Shown here piece by piece: positions 1 to 6,521 of a stretch of 24,920 bases of DNA. A program made the position numbers and the translations under genes. Source of the stretch: Candidatus Poseidoniales archaeon (GTDB lineage Archaea; Thermoplasmatota; Poseidoniia; Poseidoniales; Poseidoniaceae); the NCBI GenBank assembly GCA_003602535.1, contig QQSA01000057.1, positions 1 through 24,920 of the forward strand, written 5' to 3'. Numbering within the stretch: position 1 is the first letter of the stretch; the number at the start of each line of letters is the position of its first letter. The notes under the pieces were generated by a model that had not been told where the DNA came from, did no database searches, and saw only the letters and a program-made list of their open reading frames with translations.

Positions 1-89
1 TTGCGGGGGCTACCCCACTTGCAGGCCTCGGACTAACATGGGCTATATGAAAGCAACAGATGGTGAAAACCACCCCTACGGGGTGTAAT
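1..89. other. Left window edge, no gene assignable
   Basis: This stretch lies beyond the pdxS stop codon. On the plus strand one frame is open from base 2 to a TAA at 86-88 and another from base 3 to a TGA at 48-50. Either could be the tail of a convergent gene lying mostly outside the window, but neither short peptide is recognisable. A short GGGG-CTA-CCCC inverted repeat lies at about 6-16. I cannot decide whether this is coding. Confidence 0.25.
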
Positions 90-95
90 TCACCA
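61..95 (-). terminator. Hairpin overlapping the pdxS stop codon
   Basis: A perfect inner stem CACCCC/GGGGTG with a TAC loop spans 71-85. It is flanked by outer arms TGGTGAA (61-67) and TTCACCA (89-95), separated from the inner stem by a 3x3 internal loop. The structure overlaps the pdxS stop codon (90-92). It has no T-tract after it on the minus strand, so it may protect the 3' end or stall transcription rather than act as an intrinsic terminator. Its CCTACGG core recurs at two other intergenic hairpins in the window. Confidence 0.5.
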
Positions 96-1085
96 CCCTC
101 TTTGGTCTAAACGTACTTCAAGAGTCTCTAATTCGTCACCACGCATTGGGTCACCACCCATCATGCCCATGGCTTCTGCGACCTTATCTGGATCATCAAA
201 GTGAGCAGTTGCTAACACGATAGCGTCAGCCATTGTTTCAGGGTCTTCAGACTTGAAAATTCCAGAACCTACAAAAATTCCGTCAACTCCCATTTGCATC
301 ATTAAAGATGCATCTGCAGGAGTCGCAATTCCTCCAGCACAAAATGTCACTACAGGAAGACGTCCTAAATCAGAAACTTCAACCAATATATCACGGATAC
401 TACCATGCATCTCATCATCTATCTCTCCAAATGGAGTCAAGTTTGAAACACCTGGAAGATTACTCGATTCTGCAAGAACTCTATATCGATTCATGATTAT
501 ATTGGCAGCGTCATCAAGGCCAGCATCATTCAACTGTTGAATTTGACGAATTTCCTGATCTATCAACCTAGCATGAGTAACTGCTGCGACAACATTTCCT
601 GTACCTGCTTCACCCTTAGTGCGAATCATGGCTGCACCTTCGTAGATTCTTCGAACAGCTTCTCCTAAGCCAGTAGCGCCACAAACAAATGGAATGTCGT
701 GAGAATTTTTGTTGATGTGGAAATATGGATCTGCAGGAGTAAGAACTTCTGATTCGTCTACCATGTCTACTCCTAATGCCTGAAGAACTTGAGATTCAGC
801 CTCATGTCCAATTCTTGATTTTGCCATTACCGGGATCGATGTACAGTCAATAATTCCCTTAATCATGTCAGGATGGGAAGTTCTAGCAACTCCACCTGAT
901 TTTCTTATGTCCGCAGGAACTCTTTCCAAGGCCATTACTGAAACTGCACCTGCTGCTTCTGCTACCGCTGCTTGTTCTGGAGTTACAACATCCATGATTA
1001 CTCCTCCCTGAAGCATGGATGCAAATCCACGTTTCAGCAAGTCATCTGCGTGCCTAAGTGCTTTGATGTCGTTGTTTGAATTCAT
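90..1085 (-). CDS. pdxS: Pyridoxal 5'-phosphate synthase subunit PdxS
   Basis: PdxS (Pdx1) builds pyridoxal 5'-phosphate from ribose 5-phosphate, glyceraldehyde 3-phosphate and ammonia supplied by the glutaminase PdxT; it is a cytosolic (beta/alpha)8 barrel. The 331-aa product keeps the family signatures: Asp32 in GGVIMDVVT, the imine-forming Lys89 in IPVMAKSRIGH, the second Lys157 in MIRTKGEAGTGN, and the C-terminal QRGW. It is about 35 residues longer than bacterial PdxS because of an insertion after the RTKGE segment (around residues 185-230), as known for the methanogen enzyme. The ATG at 1085 is chosen because the 32 codons upstream have no counterpart in the family and run into the ferredoxin intergenic region. 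No pdxT is visible here. It lies 52 nt downstream of the ferredoxin gene in the same direction. Confidence 0.96.
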   Translation of the reverse strand: MNSNNDIKALRHADDLLKRGFASMLQGGVIMDVVTPEQAAVAEAAGAVSVMALERVPADIRKSGGVARTSHPDMIKGIIDCTSIPVMAKSRIGHEAESQVLQALGVDMVDESEVLTPADPYFHINKNSHDIPFVCGATGLGEAVRRIYEGAAMIRTKGEAGTGNVVAAVTHARLIDQEIRQIQQLNDAGLDDAANIIMNRYRVLAESSNLPGVSNLTPFGEIDDEMHGSIRDILVEVSDLGRLPVVTFCAGGIATPADASLMMQMGVDGIFVGSGIFKSEDPETMADAIVLATAHFDDPDKVAEAMGMMGGDPMRGDELETLEVRLDQRGW

Positions 1086-1137
1086 CTTAATCAGACCTAG
1101 CGGTAATACTTCTAAGGCGAATGTTTGGTTCACCGAT

Positions 1138-1413
1138 TTAATCAGCAAGAACAGGTGTGTCGCCGGTTGCAATTTCAGCATCGACTGACTCTTCTTCGTT
1201 GCGATCTATCCAAGACTCTTCGTCGTCTGGAACATCAGTATCTGCGAAAATAGCATCTACTGGACATTCAGGAACACATGCACCACAGTCGATGCATTCG
1301 TCTGGATCGATAATTAGGTATGTTTCCGCTTCGCGGAATGCTTCCACAGGACATACTGCGACACATTCTTGGTACTTGTGGTCAACACATGCTGATGTTA
1401 CTACGTGAGTCAT
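1138..1413 (-). CDS. 7Fe ferredoxin (3Fe-4S plus 4Fe-4S)
   Basis: This 91-aa protein is a small cytosolic electron carrier. The cysteine spacing matches seven-iron ferredoxins of the Azotobacter FdI/FdxA type. Cys9, Cys17 and Cys50 are placed to hold a 3Fe-4S cluster, and Cys21, Cys40, Cys43 and Cys46 a 4Fe-4S cluster (core ECIDCGACVPECP). The first motif lacks the extra cysteine needed for a second 4Fe-4S cluster. About 35 residues follow the cluster domain; this tail is acidic, shorter than in FdI, and of unknown role. The ATG is supported by a GGAGAG ribosome-binding site 6 nt upstream (1420-1425 on the complement). Its redox partner cannot be read from the neighbours. Confidence 0.93.
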   Translation of the reverse strand: MTHVVTSACVDHKYQECVAVCPVEAFREAETYLIIDPDECIDCGACVPECPVDAIFADTDVPDDEESWIDRNEEESVDAEIATGDTPVLAD

Positions 1414-1461
1414 GGGATTCTCTCCAGTAAAGGGTAAGGGCTTGAGGATATAATGGCTTGC

Positions 1462-1929
1462 TCAAGACCTTGGATTTTCAGGTAGCCCTAATTTTTCAGC
1501 ATCAGATATCGCTTTTTCCAAAGTTTGCAACGCAACTTCAGAAGCAACTTCACCAGGATACACCTCTAATTTGGCTCTTCCTTTCAATGTCGGTCGTTTA
1601 CCTGGTAAAGTTAATTTTATTCGACCAGATAGCAAATCAAGAAGATCTAATCTTACATGGATAACATTATTCTCATCCATTCTAGTCTCTAACTGATTCT
1701 TCAATGAATTCAATGTTTCAACTCCCAAACGAGCCAGTGACTTTGTAGCCTGACTACGACGTTTTAATTCGGCTCTTATTACATGAATCGCAGATCCATG
1801 ATACGAGTTTGTTCTTTCGATTTCAACAGCCTCTTCATCACCCACTAACCATGCAAGGGCTGCCGCATGAATATATTCATCTTCCAATCCGCTAGCAGTA
1901 GTTTGCCATGACACATGATGAAGCCCCAT
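1462..1929 (-). CDS. COG1325-type predicted RNA-binding protein (exosome-associated)
   Basis: The 155-aa product resembles the archaeal COG1325 family. It has the N-terminal HHVSWQT strand, a central GSAIHVIRAELKRRS segment, a VIHVRLDLLDLLSGRIKL stretch and the C-terminal KGRAKLEVYPG strand. The family is predicted, mainly from conserved gene neighbourhoods, to bind RNA and to work with the archaeal exosome; a direct biochemical role is not established to my knowledge. The length is normal for the family. The start has no strong Shine-Dalgarno sequence. Its presence near a Cid1-like nucleotidyltransferase and coiled-coil proteins adds to an RNA-metabolism flavour, although the genes between are unrelated. 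Confidence 0.72.
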   Translation of the reverse strand: MGLHHVSWQTTASGLEDEYIHAAALAWLVGDEEAVEIERTNSYHGSAIHVIRAELKRRSQATKSLARLGVETLNSLKNQLETRMDENNVIHVRLDLLDLLSGRIKLTLPGKRPTLKGRAKLEVYPGEVASEVALQTLEKAISDAEKLGLPENPRS

Positions 1930-1964
1930 AATGGGCTCTAAATGAAGGAAGATGATGAGCCTTG

Positions 1965-2207
1965 TTAATCCAGAGGGTGTTCAACTCCTTCCTCACCGAG
2001 TGTCCATCGGAATGTTTTGATTACACCATCTAGAGCCTTGTGATTTCGGGCTGCTTCCTTCATCCCTTCACGGTCACCATCACTGCGACATTGTTCAAAC
2101 CATTTCTTCCATTGATTTCTGCGATCAATGGCTTTGGCAAGCATGTCTTCAATCTCTTCCCAAGAACGATTGTAGCTGCGAATCGGGACCTCTGAATCAA
2201 TGCTCAT
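1965..2207 (-). CDS. Small helical hypothetical protein
   Basis: I do not recognise this 80-aa protein. It is predicted largely helical and rich in charged and Trp residues (SWEEIEDM, RRNQWKKWFEQCR, TFRWTLGEEG). It has no signal peptide or membrane segment and is likely cytosolic. An in-frame GTG at 2243 would add 12 residues. I prefer the ATG at 2207 because the extra segment contains a TATA-like TTATACC that could belong to a promoter. The gene sits 60 nt downstream of the nucleotidyltransferase stop and 35 nt upstream of the COG1325 start, all in one direction, so cotranscription is plausible. Confidence 0.6.
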   Translation of the reverse strand: MSIDSEVPIRSYNRSWEEIEDMLAKAIDRRNQWKKWFEQCRSDGDREGMKEAARNHKALDGVIKTFRWTLGEEGVEHPLD

Positions 2208-2267
2208 GAAGTTCGGCGAAAATTTACGGTATAAGAATAACACGCCGACACGCGCACTGCTGATTCA

Positions 2268-3299
2268 TCATCTACGTTCATTTTGCAAATCGATTATTAT
2301 GTGTGAATCATCACCGATTACACAATTATGTATTCTGGAATCGATTGAACAATTTTCGCCGATTATCGATGATTCGGCAACGCCATTTACTCTTGAATTA
2401 GCCATTACAACAGAATTTACTATTGCTCCATTTACAGATGCGCCATCCAAGACAATAGAATTCTCAACATGGCCACTTACAGAAGCAGATTTACTGATGA
2501 AGGAACCATCTGGGAGAACTTCTCCATCCGGCATAGGGAATGGTAATTCATTCCTTCCAGAAACCAGTGCCATCTGAGCATTATGAAGTTCGAATGGATG
2601 GCCGACATCGAACCATATTCCATTAACTGTTTTTGCGTACATCGGCCAGCCTCTAGATAGAACATCAGGGAATAATTGCTTAGAAAAATCATATTTCTGC
2701 CCTTCTGGAACTAATTCCATAACCTCTGGTTCAATGATGTAAAGTCCTGCATTAATTAGATTAGAAAAAGCTTCATCAGCCTTAGGTTTCTCTTTGAATC
2801 TGGAAATATAGCCTTCAGTTAAATCTGAATTGATTTCACCCTGATTCTCTTCAGACAATCCCACAATCCCATATTCTGTTGGATCATCGACTCTCCACAG
2901 AGCCATAGTTACTTTAGCCCCTGATTTTCGGTGGGATCGTAACAAATCTGTGATATCAAAAGATGCTACAGAATCACCAGAACCTACAACAAAAGTTTCT
3001 TGCAATTCATTCGACAATAGCCTAACACTACCAGCAGTACCCATTGGAGATTCTTCCTGATTTACTCTACTCGATACGCTCCAAGTGTCAACATGCTCAA
3101 CCAATTGCTCTCCTTGATAGCCGGTTGTAACAATTATTTCTGACAAGCCTGCTGCTACCATTGCATCTTTGACATAATCGATAACTGGTCTTCCAAGAAC
3201 AGGAACCATAGGTTTTGGACGATTAGCAGTTAATGGCATCAGACGGGTGCCTCGGCCCCCGGCCATTATGACGCCTAACAGATTCTCACTTCCTTCCAC
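2268..3299 (-). CDS. Sugar-1-phosphate nucleotidyltransferase with left-handed beta-helix tail
   Basis: The 343-aa protein is an NTP_transferase-family enzyme that makes NDP-sugars from a sugar 1-phosphate and an NTP. The N-terminal signature AGGRGTRL (residues 13-20) and the sugar-phosphate segment RPKPMVPV (26-33) are clear, followed by FKEKP and an NAGLYI segment typical of the fold. From about residue 260 there are hexapeptide-like turns (SASVSGHV, SIIGENCSI, CVIGDD) forming a short left-handed beta-helix. The architecture fits mannose-1-phosphate guanylyltransferase or glucose-1-phosphate uridylyl/thymidylyltransferase; the base and sugar cannot be read. The start is GTG, bounded by an upstream in-frame stop, and overlaps the coiled-coil gene upstream by 14 nt, suggesting translational coupling. 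Confidence 0.88.
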   Translation of the reverse strand: MEGSENLLGVIMAGGRGTRLMPLTANRPKPMVPVLGRPVIDYVKDAMVAAGLSEIIVTTGYQGEQLVEHVDTWSVSSRVNQEESPMGTAGSVRLLSNELQETFVVGSGDSVASFDITDLLRSHRKSGAKVTMALWRVDDPTEYGIVGLSEENQGEINSDLTEGYISRFKEKPKADEAFSNLINAGLYIIEPEVMELVPEGQKYDFSKQLFPDVLSRGWPMYAKTVNGIWFDVGHPFELHNAQMALVSGRNELPFPMPDGEVLPDGSFISKSASVSGHVENSIVLDGASVNGAIVNSVVMANSRVNGVAESSIIGENCSIDSRIHNCVIGDDSHIIIDLQNERR

Positions 3300-4296
3300 G
3301 TGATGCCGTCATGTCAACACGACGCATGCCTTTTTTCTTGTTAGAGCGGCTCTTCTTGACATCCAATCCAGCTCTATCCCCGGACATTGTTCCACCGAAA
3401 GATAGACTTCCTGCATTTAGCAGATGTTCAACCATTGAGTCAGCGACTTTAGAATCTTCAGCACCGGTTTTCATTTCCTTAGCAACAGATGCGTTGTGAT
3501 CGGTTATCCAGGATTCCCTTTCCTCTCGAGCAATCTTCAATTTATCTCTTGCCTCATTGACTTCCTTCATCAATTCTGTAATCTTGGTATGAACTTCATC
3601 TGCCTTTTCCTTACAAGCGACAAACTCCTTGTGATGACGGTCGCCTTCCCCCTTCAAGAAATCACGGTGAGAAAATAGTTCGTCTAATTCTTTGCTCATT
3701 TCCTTAGCACGTTCTAAGCATTCGACGAATTTCTTGTGAGCATCGTCAGCTTCGAGCTTCAAAGAAGATATTGCTTCGTCCCTATTAGAAAGGTCCACTT
3801 TGATCATTTGTAATTTTGTCACTTCGGGTTCAAGTTCCTTCATGCGACGACGCATTACCTTGATTTTCTCCATAGTTTCTTTTTCCTTCTTTGGAGACAT
3901 TCCGCCACGAGTTTCAAACACTTTTTCCATGTTATCAACTTCCATTGTCAACTTATTGAATTCAAAGGTAGCCGATTTCTTTTCATCTTTACTACCTCTC
4001 TGAGCCTTAGCCTGTCCAATCAAATCCCTAATTTGTGATTGAATAGCATTTCGACGTTCCTTGTGAATATTCTGCTCAGCACGAATCGCCTTTACTTCAG
4101 CAACAGCCAAGTCGAGTTTCTCTCGATGCTCCTTATACTGCGACTGAATTGCATTTCTTTGCTCTGCAAACCGCTTAGCTTGTTCGTTGTGATTGTTTCT
4201 ACTATCGCGCAATTTGCGCACCTTTGCTTCCATTTGGTGAAGGTGGTCGCGTAGTTCAACATCAGGACGTGTTTCCTCGTTAGCACGCTCGGTCAT
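3286..4296 (-). CDS. Coiled-coil hairpin protein 1 (COG1340/Bfr1-like), basic tail
   Basis: This 336-aa protein is almost entirely charged helical heptads, predicted to form a long antiparallel coiled coil. A hinge (MEKVFETRGGMSPKKEKE, about residues 123-140) resembles the conserved turn of archaeal COG1340 and yeast Bfr1-like coiled-coil proteins. The heptapeptide RNAIQSQ occurs twice, 35 residues (five heptads) apart. The C-terminus is low-complexity and basic, ending KKKGMRRVDMTASRGRK, which suggests nucleic-acid or ribosome contact. An in-frame TTG at 4347, immediately after the membrane-protein stop, would add 17 residues; I chose the ATG at 4296. Two paralogues lie at 9020 and 12867. 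Its function is unknown; a scaffold role for RNA or translation factors is inference. Confidence 0.78.
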   Translation of the reverse strand: MTERANEETRPDVELRDHLHQMEAKVRKLRDSRNNHNEQAKRFAEQRNAIQSQYKEHREKLDLAVAEVKAIRAEQNIHKERRNAIQSQIRDLIGQAKAQRGSKDEKKSATFEFNKLTMEVDNMEKVFETRGGMSPKKEKETMEKIKVMRRRMKELEPEVTKLQMIKVDLSNRDEAISSLKLEADDAHKKFVECLERAKEMSKELDELFSHRDFLKGEGDRHHKEFVACKEKADEVHTKITELMKEVNEARDKLKIAREERESWITDHNASVAKEMKTGAEDSKVADSMVEHLLNAGSLSFGGTMSGDRAGLDVKKSRSNKKKGMRRVDMTASRGRK

Positions 4297-4347
4297 GGCA
4301 TCTGCGACGGCATCGCTGCCTTCAATGCTACGATTACATTTATTCAA

Positions 4348-5829
4348 TCATGCAGACGATAATACAGCCAAAATCTGTAATAAAATAGCGCCAGCCAATC
4401 CGATTCCACCGATTAGATAAGCGGTCAATGAACTTGTATTTCTAAGCCAATTAACAAATTCCGGACGAACTCTAACATTGATTTGCCTTCCAACAAGTAA
4501 GTCACCATCTGTGTTTTCTAATCTAATTGAGACGCTAGCCTCTCCGGTTTTTTCAGGCAATAGTGTCTGCCAAGCTAAAGTGCCGTCTTGAAGTAGACCT
4601 GACATTCGACCGATTATATCGTCATCACCATCACTAGAAATTGGGACTTTTTCATCCGACCACCATTCTTTTTGACCCGGAGGTAAATTATATCTTAACG
4701 ATAGATCATGAGGTCTGAAATCAGGAGAATGAACTCTCAGTACTACCTGCCTTTCCTTATTTGATAAATTGTGGAAGTAGCAAAACAAATTCGCTTTTTC
4801 TGTAACGACATTTTCTAGATCAACATCGAATAATAGTCCATCGATTTCCTTTTTTCTACCTATGCCGAGGTCCTGTTCTAGTCTCTCAATTAATCTATAG
4901 AAAGCAGGATACGAGTCCATAGACCTGTTGAATAAAGAATCCCACAAATCTTCATTAAAAGTTGGGTGTTCCAATATTTTGTGAACTCCTTCATCGGTCA
5001 ATATTTCACTTAATTCAAGGGTCGTAGTACTACGATCAATACTACCTTTGAATCTTCTTTGCATAAGCATCAGGAATTTTTCTCTGGCAAACTCACGAAC
5101 TACATCCTCACGAGAATGATCTTCAAATTCAACCAAGAAATCCTCGAATGTACTGCGCAACAAAGGATCCATTTGCGTCCTAAGCATGTCATTGAAAGCC
5201 ATGTCTAAAGTTGAAGGGTGAAGGGGCGGAATGTATGCAGTAAGTAATCCATCTCTCGAAACCATGTTGAACTTACGATTTCTTGTAGACAGGTGTTGAC
5301 CAATTGACATTGTAATCAATGAAGCACTTGCCAATAACCCTCGCTCGCCAATCGTTGAATCAGAGTCAAGATATGCAACAACTATTGCGATTATTGTTGC
5401 TGAGTATCCCATCCAAATTGCAGTATTGTGGCTAGCCATCGTCCTAGAAATTAGCCCATCAACAGAAGAGTAACCATGCATACTAGTAACGGGCCTATGA
5501 GCCTCTGCTGCTGCATCTACCTCAGCTCTGAATACCATTCTTGTTAAGCGAACACGGTGTCTATGAAGAAATAATCCTACACAGAAACCAGATAGTATTG
5601 TAACAGATATCAAAGTTAGACAAGTCGATAAATCAAAATTGACCGTTGGTTCTAAATTATCCAACCACCAACTTGGACTCTCGCCTTTGTATGCCCAAGC
5701 ACCGAATAGAAATAAAAGAGCAAAACCAGGAAGGAGAAGTACTAATCTTAGCCCTTCAGTCAAAAATTGACTATCGATACTGTAGTACTTCTCTTCGCTG
5801 GCACGAAGAGATTCCAAATCTGATTTCAA
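4348..5829 (-). CDS. Membrane protein with large cytosolic domain, coupled to DtxR gene
   Basis: I do not recognise this 493-aa protein. Hydrophobic segments lie at about residues 27-47, 68-88, 137-153, 164-178 (weak) and 466-491. Between the last two is a soluble domain of about 285 residues with many charged and aromatic positions. The part at 340-460 reads like a beta-rich domain (repeated VVLRVHS and ASVSIRLENT strands). The only plausible start is a TTG (5827-5829) that overlaps the TGA of the metalloregulator gene by 4 nt, indicating translational coupling. The context hints at a membrane role under metal control, but it has no transporter signature. The next gene, a coiled-coil protein, starts about 50 nt downstream. 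Confidence 0.72.
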   Translation of the reverse strand: MKSDLESLRASEEKYYSIDSQFLTEGLRLVLLLPGFALLFLFGAWAYKGESPSWWLDNLEPTVNFDLSTCLTLISVTILSGFCVGLFLHRHRVRLTRMVFRAEVDAAAEAHRPVTSMHGYSSVDGLISRTMASHNTAIWMGYSATIIAIVVAYLDSDSTIGERGLLASASLITMSIGQHLSTRNRKFNMVSRDGLLTAYIPPLHPSTLDMAFNDMLRTQMDPLLRSTFEDFLVEFEDHSREDVVREFAREKFLMLMQRRFKGSIDRSTTTLELSEILTDEGVHKILEHPTFNEDLWDSLFNRSMDSYPAFYRLIERLEQDLGIGRKKEIDGLLFDVDLENVVTEKANLFCYFHNLSNKERQVVLRVHSPDFRPHDLSLRYNLPPGQKEWWSDEKVPISSDGDDDIIGRMSGLLQDGTLAWQTLLPEKTGEASVSIRLENTDGDLLVGRQINVRVRPEFVNWLRNTSSLTAYLIGGIGLAGAILLQILAVLSSA

Positions 5830-6485
5830 ATTTCACACCTCAATACAATTTGTGATGACAAGTCATCAGAAATTTGTAAAACCTTACCATTACAATAAAA
5901 TTCATTAGCATTTTTTTCAACGATTTGACCTACAGATAACCCTAATTCCTTGACTACATCACTACTACTTGAATCGATCATGATTAGAATTATCTCTCCC
6001 GATGTCGAATTTGACATTTTATTCATTGATACAAGGTCACTATCGCCATCTAATCGATGTGATATTCTACTATTTGGAGGAGGTATTGATTTTCCAGAAG
6101 GGTCGACTTTGGGATTACCTAGCAATCTAGAAATACATACTTCAAGTTCATCATCGATAGCATGCTCCAACCGGCATGCTGTTTCATGAACATCTCCCTC
6201 GAAGGGCAAAACTGACAACAAAACTTCCGCTAGACGATGTCTCCTTTTCATCATCATTCCATGCTCCATACCAGAAGGAGTTAGAATCGCACCTTTGTAA
6301 GGAATATAATCGAGATAGCCATTTTTTGCTAATCTCTGTACCATTTCAGTTGCTGAAGCAGGAGATACATTCAGATATTTCGCAAGGTCACCATTACGTA
6401 CTCTTTCACCTGGGAATTTTTCATGAAAGTCATATATGGTCTCAAGGTATTCATCCTCGAACTCTTGGAAATGCCCTCCGCCCAT
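5826..6485 (-). CDS. DtxR/MntR-family metal-dependent transcriptional regulator
   Basis: This 219-aa protein has the N-terminal winged helix (DLAKYLNVSPASATEMVQRL, residues 33-52), the helical metal-binding dimerisation domain and a C-terminal SH3/FeoA-like domain (about 160-219). The ligands of DtxR are present: His83, Glu87, His100, Cys104, Glu107 and His108, in RRHRLAE and VHETACRLEH. The position of DtxR Met10 or MntR Asp8 is Glu12, and MntR Glu11 corresponds to Glu15, so the site mixes features of iron and manganese sensors. Such proteins repress metal uptake genes when metal is plentiful. The ATG follows the stop of the 805-aa gene by 36 nt. The downstream membrane-protein gene overlaps its stop. 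No clear DtxR box was seen upstream. Confidence 0.9.
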   Translation of the reverse strand: MGGGHFQEFEDEYLETIYDFHEKFPGERVRNGDLAKYLNVSPASATEMVQRLAKNGYLDYIPYKGAILTPSGMEHGMMMKRRHRLAEVLLSVLPFEGDVHETACRLEHAIDDELEVCISRLLGNPKVDPSGKSIPPPNSRISHRLDGDSDLVSMNKMSNSTSGEIILIMIDSSSSDVVKELGLSVGQIVEKNANEFYCNGKVLQISDDLSSQIVLRCEI

Positions 6486-6521
6486 AATTTCACTACCAAC
6501 TATGTTACAAATTAATGTATG

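Noticed and set aside
1086..1181. Longer PdxS starting at 1181
   Set aside because: The additional 32 residues overlap the end of the ferredoxin gene and have no counterpart in the PdxS family, whereas the ATG at 1085 gives the usual N-terminus.
5486..6485. Classical DtxR box near the regulator gene
   Set aside because: The upstream bases show only weak AT-rich inverted matches and no clear 19-bp operator.
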